The notes under the pieces: model-generated
Databases searched by the model: none
The model's input: only the letters and a program-made list of their open reading frames with translations
What the model was told of the DNA's origin: nothing
Shown here: piece after piece, positions 35,023 to 46,012 of the stretch
Numbering within the stretch: the first letter of the stretch is position 1
Layout of the letters: each line of letters starts with the position of its first letter
Translations under genes and position numbers: made by a program
NCBI GenBank assembly: GCA_035610365.1
Contig: CM069434.1
Span: forward strand, 105,202,806-105,266,805
Origin: Aquatica leii
Taxonomy: Eukaryota; Arthropoda; Insecta; Coleoptera; Lampyridae
Length of the DNA stretch: 64,000 bases
Direction: 5' to 3'

Positions 35023-35187
35023 TGTTATGTATGTTACTGTAAAAAAGTAAACTCGGCAACAGTGTACAAAGAATACGAACAATGGTGGTTAACCTATGTA
35101 CAAGTATATATTAACATTATAATAATTCTAAATCTTATATTAAGTATGTATTAACTTTCTACAAATAAAACCTAAAGAGACACAAAA
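35023..35187 (+). repeat. 3' LTR of the level-2 element
   Basis: 165 bp directly after the polypurine tract. Differs from the 5' LTR by C/T and G/T substitutions only. Confidence 0.93.
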
Positions 35188-35192
35188 TACAT

Positions 35193-35940
35193 GCTGTAAT
35201 CTCTGCTCAGGAAATGGAAATGCTTGAAGTGGGCTCTTCGTATGGCGATGCACTTTTGATTTTTGGCAATCAAGACAGTTACGCGTCCATAATAAAATGT
35301 CTTTGTTCATGTTAAACCACACAAACCGGTCACGAATTAATCTGCTCGTTGTACGTCCACTGGGATGCGATTTATCATGAAACATCTTGAAAATTCGATT
35401 CCTTAACGATTTTGGTACGTACGGTCGAATTTTTGAATGAGAAGTATCACATAAGACAGGTGTTGCTTCACCAATAAAGGAAAATTTTTCTAATTTTAAC
35501 GATGTGTTGTCTAAATTCTTGAGCTCTTCGTCCTTGTTTTGTTCTTGTGCAAATTCTTCTGTTGCGATAATGGTAGGAATGGTTATTTCCTCTACGCGTG
35601 ATAACGCATCGGCTATAACGTTATTATCACCCGCAATGTGTAATAACGTTGTTGAAAATTGACCAATTAAATCTAAATGACGAAGTTGACGTGGTGTTGC
35701 TTTCTCTGATGATGACCAATTCTCTTCCTTCGATTAAGTAACGAAAGTACTTAATAGCTTCATAAATGGCAAGTAGTTCTCTATCGTAAGCACTGTATTT
35801 TTGTTGGGAAGAACTTCTTTGAAAAGAATCCTAACGGTTGCCATAAGCCGTTTATACCTTTTTGCTGCAATACCGCGCCGACCGCTTTGTCCGAAGCATC
35901 CGTTGTTAGTGACAAGCGGGTATTTTCCGCTGGATAACAT
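35193..35940 (-). pseudogene. RNase H and integrase N-terminus of the level-1 element
   Basis: From about 35,940 down: LLCYPAENTRLSLTTDASD (RNase H first Asp) then GVLQQK-type sequence with frameshifts, and near 35,700 RNase H end in pieces. From 35,385 the integrase zinc-binding region reads MFHDKSHPSGRTTSRLIRDR and CLDCQKSKVHRHTKSP, continuing to QAFPFPEQRLQHV, where the level-2 element interrupts it at the TACAT duplication. Confidence 0.8.
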
Positions 35941-36682
35941 AAAAGGGTTGCGTCTGACAGCTTCTTTTTACATTCCTCAAATGCAAATTCTGCTTCTTCT
36001 GTCCAAATAATTTCTCGTTTGTCGTTCTTTTTACTGTTCTTAAGATATTGATGTAAAGGGGCTTGTGATTCTTCTTTATAAATCGACGGTAAAAATTAAT
36101 TATTCCCAAAAATTGTCCTAAATTTTTAATGGTTTTTGGTTTTGTAAAGTTTACAATAGCTTCAACTCGTTGAGGTAGCGGTTTAATTCCATCGCGAAAC
36201 AAGAGATAACCCAAGTATTCGATTTCTTGCACACCTAAATCACATTTGGAGGGATTGATAGAAATTCCGTATTCGCGTAAACGGTTAAACAGCGTACGTA
36301 GATGTATTTCGTGCTCTTCAAAACTTTTAGATGCAATTAATATGTCGTCTATATAACAATGACAAAAGTTAAGACCTTGAAGAACCGTGTTCATAAAACG
36401 TTGAAACGTTTGTGCTGCGTTACATAATCCAAAAGTCATATATTTAAATTCAAATAATCCAAATGGTGTAATTACAGCTGACTTTGGAATATCTTCCTCC
36501 GCGATAGGAATATGATGATATGCCCGTACGAGATCAATTTTAGGAAACACTTGTTTTTCGTGTAATATGTACGAAAAATCTTGGATGTGCGGGATGGGGT
36601 ATTTGTCGGATTCGGTCACAGAATTCAATCTTCGGTAATCGCCACATGGACGCCAGCTACCTGCTTCCTTTTTAGGCACCAA
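35906..36682 (-). pseudogene. Reverse transcriptase of the level-1 element
   Basis: Open frame with VPKKEAGSWRPCGDYRRLNS, FPKIDLVRAYHHIPIAEEDI, FGLFEFKYMTFGLCNAAQTF, CHCYIDDILIASKSFEEHE (YIDD palm) and GFLGIINFYRRF-type sequence (FLGIINFYRRFIKKNHKP). It is joined upstream to the protease ORF across one stop at 36,698 where SSSPW is expected (Trp to stop). Good preservation suits an insertion age between the outer and inner elements. Confidence 0.88.
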
Positions 36683-36697
36683 ATGTAACGGACTTGC

Positions 36698-37246
36698 TCA
36701 TGGACTGCTTGAAGGTCTGCAAATCCCGTGTTCAACTAAGTAATCGAATTCTGTTTTAGCAATTTTTAATTTTTCTGGTGGTAAGCGACGAGCTTTTTGA
36801 GCTATTGGAGGGCCCTTTGTTATGATGTGATGTTGGATTTTGTGTTGAACTTGTATTCCGTTGCTACCTGTGGTTAGAATTTCTGGAAATTCTGCTAATA
36901 ACGATCGGTATTTGGAATCTTTGTTTATGACAAATACTGTATCTTGAGGGGATTTCAATACTTGCGCAATGATTGAAAGTTTTGTAATACCATCGATAAG
37001 GCGGCGATTTTGTAGCTCCACCAACAGTCCATGACGTCTTAAAAAATCAGCTCCGATAATAGGACGAGCAACCTTAGCTATACAAAAGTGCCATTTGTAA
37101 GGTCTTCTGAGGCCCAAGTTTAGGCACAGTAACTTTTCGCCATAGGTATCGATAACTGTACTGTTTACTGCGTAAAGTTTGTATGCCGTCGGAGTAGGTC
37201 GTGCGCCTAAAGTAGCAGGTATAACTGACACATCAGCACCTGTATC
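36698..37246 (-). pseudogene. Protease and RT start of the level-1 element
   Basis: Encodes FLIDTGADVSVIPATLGARP (aspartyl protease active site DTGA), RRPYKWHFCIAKVARPIIGA and LLVELQNRRLIDGITKL, then LLAEFPEILTTGSNGIQVQH and the RT entry ARRLPPEKLKIAKTEFDYLV. It ends in a premature stop after CRPSSSP. Confidence 0.88.
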
Positions 37247-37248
37247 AA

Positions 37249-37995
37249 TTAAAAAACGATGCGTTGCTTTCTTTCGTAGGAATGCTTTTCATGCAACATT
37301 GATTCCATAAGCTTAGTTAATGTTGTTACCTGTGCTTGCAAGGCAGCAATGGAACTTAGCATTTCCGATGATTGAGATGCGTGCGTCGATGTGAACGATA
37401 CCGATGGATCAACTTTGCTACCGGATGGCATGCTTGAATGCACTGCAGCTATCGTTGGAAATGTAGGCAACTGTACTTAGTTAATTTTATCCGCTACGTC
37501 AGCCATCTTATCTAACTCTAAGGTATCACTTACAGTAAGTATTGCCTGAACGGACGCTGGCATTCGCTGTAGCCTTAGGGTTTTTAATACTTTTTCGTCG
37601 AATCTTGTTCCTGCTAGTAATTTCATTTCCCGCAATAATTGCGATGGAGTTTTATCACCGAGTTCAATTTCAGTTAGCACTTTTCTTAATTGTCTATCTT
37701 CAGAGTCCGAAAACCGTAAAATAATTTGTTTTTTTAATGTGTCATATTTGTCTTTCACGGGTGGCGTTGCTATAATGTCCGACACTTCTTGCAGAACCGC
37801 ACTATCTAACGCACTAATAACCGTATAGTATTTAGACGTATCCGCCCGTATTTTATAAGTTTCGAACTGAGCTTCTACTTGCGCAAACCATATAATTGGA
37901 TTTTTATACCAAAATGGCGGTAAGCGTACCTGCCTCACTTCCTCTACGTGCTGAATTTGTGTAGCGTGGGTATCTGAAGATTCTTCTGCGTTCAT
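37249..37995 (-). pseudogene. gag of the level-1 element
   Basis: ATG at 37995 (MNAEESSDTHATQIQHVEEV), placed directly after the primer-binding site. Motifs: VRLPPFWYKNPIIWFAQVEA, LSDIIATPPVKDKYDTLKKQ region and LGDKTPSQLLREMKLLAGTR. One in-frame stop at 37,477. The zinc-knuckle region before protease is missing, by a deletion with frameshift near 37,250. Same Gag type as at 28,607. Confidence 0.85.
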
Positions 37996-38014
37996 TTTTC
38001 TTCGGGGTCACCAA

Positions 38015-38223
38015 TGTAGTTTTTATAGATTTTTATTAACAGAATATACAATAACTTATAATTAACGATAACCAAAGAACTACAAATATTAAAACTACTT
38101 AACAAAAATTAAAACCCGTTAGTTGCCTCGGTAGCTTTTGGCGGGTTGTTACGGACTGCCGATTTTTCACTTCCGTATGCTACTACAGCTTCTGTTTACC
38201 GTAGCGCCGACGCAGTCGCCACA
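38015..38223 (-). repeat. 5' LTR of the level-1 element
   Basis: 209 bp; read on the minus strand it begins TGTGGCGACTGCGTCGG and ends AAAAACTACA one base before the tRNA-Trp-type primer-binding site. Confidence 0.9.
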
Positions 38224-39091
38224 CCACCAACCAAAGCACAACCAAAATTTCCATCTAAGCGAATTTTGTATGCCGCTAATGGATCTCGCATTTCAACTTA
38301 TGGCGAACAGCTGGTTAATTTAGATTTAGGCTTACGTCGAAAGCTGTATTGGCCATTCTTAATTGCTGATATACAACATCCCATTATTGGTGCTGGATTT
38401 TATTAGCCATTTTGGTCTCCTTATTGATATAAAAAGTAAACGTCTAATTGATACATCAACCCATTTATCTAGACCAACACCATCACACAAATATGTGTCA
38501 GCATTAAATTTGGTTGACCCATCTCATAGATATTTTCGCTTATTACAGAAATTTCCACAACTCTTCAAAGAGACTCCTGGCAAATATCCTGATGTTAAAT
38601 ACTTCCCCACAATAACAACCACAGGTCCGCCAGTTGCCGCCTGAGAAATTAGCACAAGCTAAATTAGAATTTCAATATATGCTAAATTTAGGTATCTTTA
38701 GACCTTCCAAAAGTAATTAGTCGAGCGCTCTTCATCTAGTACCCAAAAAAGACGGTTCATGAAGACCATGTGGTGATTATAGGGCGTTAAACAATGTAAC
38801 TATTCCTGATAGGTACCTAATTCCCCATCTTCAGAACTTTAATGCACAACTGGCGGACAAAACCAATTTTTCTAAGATAGACATAATCAGAGCATTTCAC
38901 CATATACCAGTATCTCCAGAAGATATTGCAAAAACTGCAGTTATCACACCCTTCGGATTATTTGACTTTGTCAAACTTCCCTTTAGTTGCGCTGCTCAAA
39001 CAATTCAAAGGTACTTACATTCAATATTGCGACTATTTGATTTCATTTATTCATATTTGGATGATGTTTTAGTTGCTTCTTCAACTGAAGA
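38224..39091 (+). pseudogene. Protease end and reverse transcriptase of the outer element
   Basis: Resumes after the inserted element: PSKRILYAANGSRISTYGEQ, RKLYWPFLIADIQHPIIGA (end of protease), then linker and RT in several frames. The RT retains FSKIDIIRAFHHIPVSPEDI and YSYLDDVLVASSTED (YLDD), cut at 39091 by a 5'-truncated LINE. Stops and frameshifts near 38406, 38640 and 38720. Confidence 0.8.
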
Positions 39092-40615
39092 CGACGGAAA
39101 ACGGATGACATAAAACTACCTACGATGTACGGAGTTACGCTCTCGATGACAAAAGAAGTCAAATAACTGGGACTTACTCTTGATACCAGACTGACTATCA
39201 ATGCTCATCTAGAAAAAGTCACAACAAAGGCCATCAGGGTTCTTAAAACAACCAAACGGATGGTCGGGCATACATGGGGATTGAAACCCACAATGACCAA
39301 ATGGTTATATACTGTGGTAACAAGACACATCATCACATACGGCGCGCTTGTATGGGGTGAGAGAACCAACCTAAAAAGCACAACTGAAAAGCTAAGCAAA
39401 GTACAGAGAATGGCATGTCTACTGATAACAGGAGCGATGAGAACCACGCCCACAGCAGCCATGGAAGCACTACTTTCACTTCCACCATTACACCTCGTTG
39501 TAATGATGGAAGCAAGACAAGCAGCATACAGGCTGTACATTAATGAACACGCATCAATCACTGGGAAAAACAAACCGGGCATATACAACGTGCTGCGTGA
39601 AGAAACGATCTTAACTATGAGATCCGACTTTACAAAAAATTATCACATTTTAAAGAAATTTAAAGTGATAATACCGTCACGTTACGAATGGACAAAAAAC
39701 ATTTACCCGCGCGCGGTTAAAGGAACTATCTGGTACACAAATGGGGCCAAAAATTGCAACGGTACCGGAGCAGGAGTATATGGAGGCAAGCACCATGGGA
39801 AACAATTTTCGCTGACTTTCGGTAAATATGCATCCGCTTTCCAAGCTGAAGTTGCTGCTATTGACTGGTGTGTCAGGAAGATTATCGACTGGAAATCATA
39901 CACAAATGAGCCAATATCGATCATGTCTGACAGCCAAGCAGCACTACTGGCGCTAAAATCACCAGTAATAAAGTCCAAACTGATTATGGCATGCATAAGT
40001 AGTCTAGAAACATTGGCAACTCGCCAACCAGTGCAGCTTATCTGGATATCAAAAGACCAGAAGGTAAAGGGTAACTTAATAGCGAACGCACTAGCAAAAA
40101 AAGGCACAACAGGGACATATATCGGACCTGAACCCGTTTTCGGAATCCCATGCGAGACCGGAAGAGAAATAATTCGCAGCAAACTTGCAGCGGAGCATAA
40201 AAAATTATGGAAAAACTCTTAAGGGATGAGGCACACAAAACCCTTCCTTACAGAGCCACAATTAAACACTCAAACTGCACTATCAAGCATGAGTCGACAA
40301 AAATTAAGGAAACTCACGGGACTAATTACAGGGCACTGTGGCCTTAACAAACATATGCATCAAATGGGACTGCAAATCAGTCCTCTATGCCGCGGATGCT
40401 TAAAGGACGACGAGACTCCGCAGTATCTGCTGTGCATATGCGAAGCATATCAAATGCAACGCACAACGATTCTCGGAAAACCAAAGCTGACCGATGATGA
40501 GTTAAAAAAAGCCCCTTGGAATAAACTTCTGGAATAACCAGAGGTGCACAAAAGGACCAAGGAGACCGCAGTGCAGGGGCGCTAATAATCACCTCTTGAA
40601 ATAATTTAATAAAAA
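39092..40615 (+). mobile_element. 5'-truncated I/jockey-group LINE inserted in the outer element's RT
   Basis: Flanked by the 9-bp target-site duplication AACTGAAGA (39083-39091 and 40616-40624) with an A-rich 3' end (TTTAATAAAAAA), the signature of target-primed reverse transcription. It begins inside the RT thumb region. Removing it plus one duplication restores the RT frame around the YLDD motif. Confidence 0.88.
39100..40537 (+). pseudogene. LINE RT tail, RNase H and C-terminal zinc motif
   Basis: Motifs in order: LTINAHLEKVTTKAIRVLKT, TKWLYTVVTRHIITYGALVW, LSKVQRMACLLITGAMRTTP, then RNase H with IWYTNGAKNCNGTGAGVYG, AFQAEVAAIDWC, ISIMSDSQAALLAL and KVKGNLIANALAKKG. Compared with the usual WYTDGSK and GNExAD motifs, the first and last catalytic Asp are Asn. 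The long ORF ends at 40220; a second frame to 40537 carries LRKLTGLITGHCGLNKHMHQ and CRGCLKDDETPQYLLCIC, where the usual His is Tyr. A dead copy of an RNase H-bearing LINE. Confidence 0.8.
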
Positions 40616-42686
40616 AACTGAAGAAGAACACGAGTTACACTTGATTCAACTTTTTAGATTACTTCAACATGAAGGAATTTGTGTCAACTCATCCAAATGT
40701 GAATTTGGTGCTAAAGAAATTTTACTCCTGGGTTATCATGTAAACAAATCTGGAATTTATCCTCTTTCTGAACGTATGAACGTCATTCAGCAGTTTCCAT
40801 TGCCAGACAATCGAAAAACTTCGTTGATTTTTAGAGCTAGTTAATTTCTATAGGCGTTCACTTCCCCATTCGGCTGTAACCCAGCAAGTATTATTTGATC
40901 TGTGTCAGAGTCCAAGAAAAAGAGACAAACGAAAAATTGAATGGACTTCTTCAACTCGAAAAGCCTTTGATCGCTTGAAATATGACTTGGCAAATGCTAC
41001 ATTGTTAGCGCATCCATCTTCAGAATTACTTTTATTTCTCAGTGTCGACGCTTCTGACATCGCTTCGCTCCAATACTCCGAGAAAATAATCTCGAACCTT
41101 TAGGATTCTTTTCGAAAAACCTCAACCAATCACAGAGGTCTTATAGCACTTATGATCGCAAACTATTGGCTGCGTATCAAGCGGTAAAACACTTTAGGCA
41201 TAACGTAGAAGGTCGTACATTTACCATTTACACTGACCACAAACCTTTAGTTTATGCGTTCGAACAACGTCCGGATAGGACAAGTCCTAGACAATTACGT
41301 CATCTTGGCTACATCGGACAATTTACTACTGATATACAGTATATACCAGATTCTTCAAATATCCCAGCTGACATCTGTTCTCGCATTGAATCGATCGAAT
41401 TATTAACGACCATATTGCTACAAGAGATCGCTAAAGAGCAATTATCATGCACTGAACTTAAACATTTAATGGTGTCAAAAACTTCGTCTTATAAACTTCA
41501 AAATATGCATTGGAATTGTGGATTAGTTCTCACTTGTGATTCGTCTACCGAAAAACTACGACCTTTTATTCCTTTAGTTTTTAGAAAAAAGATTTTTGAT
41601 TCACTACACAATACGTCACATCCTGGTATAGCAGCGTCAATAAACCTAGTACAGCAAAGATTTTGTTGGCCTTAACTGAAACGCAATGTGTCGTTGTGGT
41701 CCAAAACGTGCATACCATGTCAGCGTAGTAAGGTATGGAAACACACCGCAAGTGCAATCGGTAACTATCAACTACTAGAAGATTTGAACACATTAACGTA
41801 GATATTGTCGGACCATTGCCACCGTCGCAAGGATATCGTTATGTACTAACGATTATAGACAGATTTTCCCGTTGGCCTAAAGTCATTCCTCTAATTGATA
41901 TTACAGCAGAAACCGTTGCTACTACAATATTCTTCTTTGATTGCCAGTTGTTTAAGAGTTTAACCCAACTAGTAGGTACCTCACACAATAAGACAACAGC
42001 GTACTATCCAGCCGCGAATGGCGTTATAGAAGGTTGGCACCAAACACTAAAAGCAGCTCTAAAAGCACAACTTCATGAAGACTGGGTGTCGGCACTACCA
42101 ACAGTGGTGTTACATGATACCCGAGTACCAAGCCACTCCAGCAGAAATAGTTTATGGTAAAACTATTCGACTACCAGTTGACATTCTTGAAAATTCACAA
42201 CCATGCGATGTTCCAACACTAGTAAATAAACTAAGAGATCAAATACGACACCTTCAACCAGTTCCATTTAAGCATAACAAACAAAAGAAAGTATTTGTGC
42301 ACCCTGACCTTATGCAAACAACACACGTTTTCATTCGTCATGATGGTGTAAAGAAGCCATTGCAACCCACATATGATGGACCTTTTAAAGTAATTTCGCG
42401 TGCAGAACAAACATTCAAGTTGCAGACAACCCGCGGTCAAGAATCAGTCTCCATTGGTAGACTCAAACCTGCATTCCTATTAGGAGAAGAGCCACTCTCG
42501 TACAGCAATCAGGAGAACCTTCCTAAGCCAGCGTCACAACCAACTAAAACAGTTACTCCTCAAAGCTCCAAACGCCAGGATCTGAAGTTAACACGAAGCG
42601 GCCGGAAGGTAGATTTTCCCAGAAGATTTGAAGATAGCGTTGCACTGGGGAGGGAGTATGTGGCTAGCATTGGCAGCACTGGCTAA
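40616..42686 (+). pseudogene. RT end, RNase H and integrase of the outer element
   Basis: Continues the outer element: IQLFRLLQHEGICVNSSKCE, RNase H (LFLSVDASD; TIYTDHKPLVYAFEQRP), then integrase zinc-binding region (SLHNTSHPGIAASINLVQQR; CIPCQRSKVWKHTASAI) and core (HINVDIVGPLPPSQGYRYVL; NGVIEGWHQTLKAALKAQLH). The part carrying the second catalytic Asp is deleted between TIFF and DCQLFKSLTQ near 41935. A C-terminal chromodomain-like/GPY region (YDGPFKVISRAEQTFKLQT) ends at 42686, overlapping the right LTR. Multiple frameshifts. Confidence 0.8.
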
Positions 42687-42846
42687 TGTGGGACAACTGG
42701 CAACAACGAGGTCTCTGCGCGCCAACTTCCTAGCGAATACACGAGTTGCATATAACCTTTTTTTTGTAATTAAACTTTTTTACGTATGAATAAGTACTGA
42801 GTTAAATAAATTTGTATTGTGTTAATTTGAGCAAAACGGAGTTAAA
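42659..42846 (+). repeat. 3' LTR of the outer CsRn1-like element
   Basis: Starts TGTGGCTAGCATTGGC directly after GGGGAGGGAGTA. Followed by ACTTC, the right copy of the target duplication. Confidence 0.85.
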
Positions 42847-42850
42847 CTTC

Positions 42851-43515
42851 CAAGAAGATCTCAGCAGCGACGGTACCAGAACTGAATGTCCGCGTCACAA
42901 GAACGAAGCTACAAAAACCACTACTCATGTCCTAATTTTAAAGAAAAAAAAAAGAATTGAAATTACTTACAAAAACACCTAATTGAAACACTTTGTTCCA
43001 CTTGAAGCTTTGTCTGTAACATTGAGGTATGCAACTGATATTTATTTAAGGATATTAGTTATAATGAATAGTTACAAAGTGTTAGTGATTTAGGAGTACA
43101 GTAAACATAAATATATTTTTCCACTACTAGTTGTATATGCCTTTATTATTACGTATAATAGTAAAATGTGAAGTTGCACTTTTTTAAGCACAGGTAAATA
43201 ATATTTGTTATGTTAAAATGTTTTAGTATTATGTTTGTCCCATTTATAAAATTTAGTCTCGAGATGCCCACTTTGCGTCGCAGGGGCAGGAATAAATGTC
43301 AATTTGCAACTTTATTTTTCCGCTCAGTATGGTCTGCTTCACATATATGGTTCTAACGTAGGCGTCCAGCGAAATAATAATATACTATTATCGATTTCTA
43401 GTAGAATATACTTTCACATCAAGATGGCGATGTGAATTGTGTTCTTGGTCAGATAGCTAACTCGAACTTGCTTTACAAGCTTTTTAGTTTTGGTTTGACA
43501 CAGTAGATATTGGCA
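42851..43515. other. No gene recognised between two mobile elements
   Basis: Unique-looking AT-rich sequence between the outer LTR element and LINE copy B. TTTGTTGTAT at 43516-43525 is the LINE's target duplication. Confidence 0.4.
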
Positions 43516-44493
43516 TTTGTTGTATATATAAGTTTAACTTTATTCATTCAAATTTGGTCGTGTTGTCTATACATATATACTACATTTTCTTATCCCTTCT
43601 CCCCCCTTAACTTTTTCCTCCTGCTCCATACTTCCTCCATCCATTCCGCTCCTTTTCCGTTTTCATCTAAGATTTCCTCTATTTTCATCACCTCTTCTCT
43701 TAGTTCCCTGCATTTCTGTCTCATGTGGTTAAGGTCTTCCGTTTCTTCTCCACATACTTTTCTGGTTCTTCTTTCCAATATTTGTTCCCTAGCTCCTCGT
43801 TGCCACATCTGAACCTTGCCACCATTTTTTTCCTTTTGTTGCTTTTAATCTCATTATCTTTTAAATATTCCGGCACCCCTTCACCCTTGATATCTTTATA
43901 ATTCCTATTATATCTGCTCTCTTTTATCTTTGTCCATCTTTCTTGTTTTTCGATGTCTCTATCTCTCCTTATTATTTCTTCTCTTGTCCCTACCCCCTCT
44001 TCTCTTGATCTCTCCACTTCTTCACTCGCGTACCAGTTTCTTTTGTAATACTCTTCTCTGCCCTCCTGCCCGTACTTCACTTTCCCTCTCTTTATCTCTT
44101 TCAAACATTCTTGCAGAATTTTGCAATCTGTTCTTTCCCTCATTTCTTCCTCGTATTTTATTGCTCTTTTTCCTGTCTCAATCCTTATTTTTTCTATCTG
44201 AACCTCCTCTCTCACAATATACCCCGGTGTATCCCTGTCCATCTCCAGTATTTTTCCTGTAGCCCCTCTACCTCCCTCCACTCCTTCCAGCCCCATATTT
44301 CCGCTCCATACATTACCACCCCCTTTATTAATTTTTCGAACAACAATTTTCTTTTTTTTATATCCATCTTGAATACTCTTTCCCCCACACCCCAGACTTG
44401 TCCTATTAGCCTGTTTCCTTTCTTCACCCTTTCCTTTATGTGTTCTCCCTCTTTATTATCCTGTTTCATCGTGTAGCCCAGGTATGTAAATTC

Positions 44494-45407
44494 TAGTGGT
44501 GTGCGAAGCTTCGAATTTTTCGAACTTCACTGTCGAACTTTAAAGTAAAGTGAGGTTAGGTGAATACTTTATTAATTTTATTTACGTTATTTTGCGATAC
44601 AAATTATCTACAATTTAAGACGCTATGAACAATTCCAACGATGGTAAACAAGTACTTATAAATTATGATTCCAAATCCGTGGGTGTTTGGCGTTATTTTA
44701 AAAAAATTAGTAAATTCGAGGCAGAGTGTTTAAATTGTAATAAACGTATGAAAACGCCAACTGGTACAACAACTACGTTACAAAGACATTTAGATACAAA
44801 AAATCATGAAAATGTGAAACAACATTATGTAGACTACAAAGAAAATCGTAATATTTCAAGTGTAAAATCTACAACAGTTACAAAACAAAGCAAACTGAAC
44901 TTTACGAACACATGGAGTGCATCTCATCCACAAGCACAAGCTTTGTCTCAAGAAATTGCAAAAATGATTGCGTTAGATTTTCAACCATACAGCATAGTAG
45001 AAGATATTGGATTTTGAGCTGTATTACGATTAGCAGAACCAAAATATGATATGCCTACCAGAACTACCTTTTCTCGACACTTTGTACCAACATTGTATAC
45101 AAATACTGTTGATGAGCTCAAAAGAAAACTAAATAATGAATTAAAATTATTGTCGGTAGTATCGTTCACAACATATGTGAACACTGAATCGTTTATATCT
45201 TTTACGATGCATTTTATAGATACTGCTTTTATTATATATTATTATATTTAATGTTTAATAATAAATATTGTAATGCAGTATTTGTTATTTTTATCCCTAT
45301 TGGAAAAATTACAAATAGTTCGAGTTCGGTTCGAGGGTTCGGAATTTGTTTTCGAACTATGTTCGACTCGAGTTCAGTTCGAAAAAAGTAGGGTTCGCAC
45401 ACCACTA
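44494..45407. mobile_element. Deleted hAT element inside LINE copy B
   Basis: 914 bp with TIRs TAGTGGTGTGCGAA at both ends and an 8-bp target duplication GTAAATTC / GTAAATTT (44486-44493 and 45408-45415). Comparison with copy A (gtatgtaaattccttcac) shows the exact empty site. Both 8-bp duplications and TAG-type termini are diagnostic of hAT. Confidence 0.93.
44625..45236 (+). pseudogene. hAT transposase N-terminus with BED zinc finger
   Basis: ATG at 44625. BED finger: SVGVWRYFKKISKFEAECLN (C-x2-C at ECLNCNK) and TLQRHLDTKNHE (H-x4-H). Then LNFTNTWSASHPQAQALSQE and AKMIALDFQPYSIVEDIGF, followed by a TGA stop at 45015-45017 where an Arg is expected, and LRLAEPKYDMPTRTTFSRHF. The RNase H-fold catalytic region and hAT dimerisation domain are deleted, so it is non-autonomous. 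Confidence 0.85.
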
Positions 45408-46012
45408 GTAAATTTCTTCACTTGTTGCACTTTCTCATCACTCCATCTCCACTCCTCTCTTTTTCTTTTCCCCCCTCCTTTTCTAAATATCATTATCTTT
45501 GTTTTCTCCGTGTTTACTACCATTTCTTTTTTTTTTTTCATATATTTCTCTAGCGTTTTCATCATCTCTTTCATTTCCTTTTTCTCCTTAGCCACCAGCA
45601 CTATGTCATCCGCATACGCCAACGACCATACCTTAGCTTTCCCTACCACTATCCCTCCTGTCTGTTGTCCTCTCATTGTCTCTTCCAGATCCCCTGTATA
45701 TACCGAGAACAGGCTTGGGCTCAGTGGACATCCCTGCCTCAACCCTCTCTTTGTTATGAATTTCTCACTCTCTTCCCCATTCACTTTAACCCTGCTTCTC
45801 GTTTCTTCGTATATTTCCTCTATTCTTCGTATTAATCTTTCATTGATTTTTTTTCTTTTCATATATTCCCACAGCTTTTCTCTATTCACTTTGTCAAAAG
45901 CAGCTTTTAGGTCTACGAATAGTGCTACCATTTTCCCTCTTTTTTTTTTCTAGTTTTTTATTTGCTAAGTGTTTCATTATATTATATGTTGTCTATCGCC
46001 CTTTTGTTGTAT

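Larger units (their letters stand above)
30570..35187 (+). mobile_element. Young Ty3/gypsy (mag-like) element inside the level-1 integrase (level 2)
   Basis: LTRs of 165 bp (30570-30734 and 35023-35187) differ at two positions only. A 5-bp target duplication TACAT (30565-30569 and 35188-35192) flanks it. Primer-binding site TGGTGCCAGAATTGGG starts at 30736; polypurine tract AAGGAGAGAGGAAA precedes the right LTR. One unbroken gag-pol ORF. It is the innermost, youngest and most likely mobile element in the window. Confidence 0.95.
29420..38223 (-). mobile_element. CsRn1-like element inserted in the outer element's protease (level 1)
   Basis: LTRs at 29420-29627 and 38015-38223 (TGTGGCGACTG…ACTACA when read on the minus strand) differ at about 5 positions plus one indel. 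Target duplication CCAC. Primer-binding site TGGTGACCCCGAAG at 38013-38000 (tRNA-Trp type); polypurine tract GGAAAGGGGGTGA next to the other LTR. Same clade as the element it interrupts, opposite orientation. It is itself split in integrase by the element at 30570-35187. Confidence 0.92.
28352..42846 (+). mobile_element. Outer CsRn1-like Ty3/gypsy element (level 0) with nested insertions
   Basis: LTRs of about 186 bp (28352-28536 and 42659-42846) start TGTGGCTAGC and differ at about 15 positions plus a 2-base indel. (A)CTTC flanks both ends. The primer-binding site directly after the left LTR is TGGTGACCCCGAC, the tRNA-Trp type characteristic of the CsRn1 clade. Polypurine tract GGGGAGGGAGTA precedes the right LTR. 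Gag, protease, RT, RNase H and integrase occur in order but are interrupted by a whole element (29420-38223) and a LINE (39092-40615). This is the oldest element of the stack. Confidence 0.9.
43526..46002 (-). mobile_element. Purine-rich LINE, copy B, 5'-truncated and split by a hAT element
   Basis: Reads on the minus strand from about 46002 (start of the RT finger region) to a 3' end at 43526 that matches copy A (AATAAAGTTAAACTTATATA). A 10-bp duplication TTTGTTGTAT (43516-43525 and 46003-46012) flanks it. Coding parts: VALFVDLKAAFDKVNREKLW, RQGCPLSPSLFSVY and LAYADDIVLVAKEKKEMKEM (45.9-45.42 kb), then EHIKERVKKGNRLIGQVWGV down to the C-terminus near 43,590. The hAT element at 44494-45407 interrupts it. 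Frameshifts occur near 44250 and 43760. Confidence 0.9.

Noticed and set aside
43510-46002. Plus-strand ORFs of the same composition
   Set aside because: Antisense shadows of LINE copy B, which is on the minus strand.
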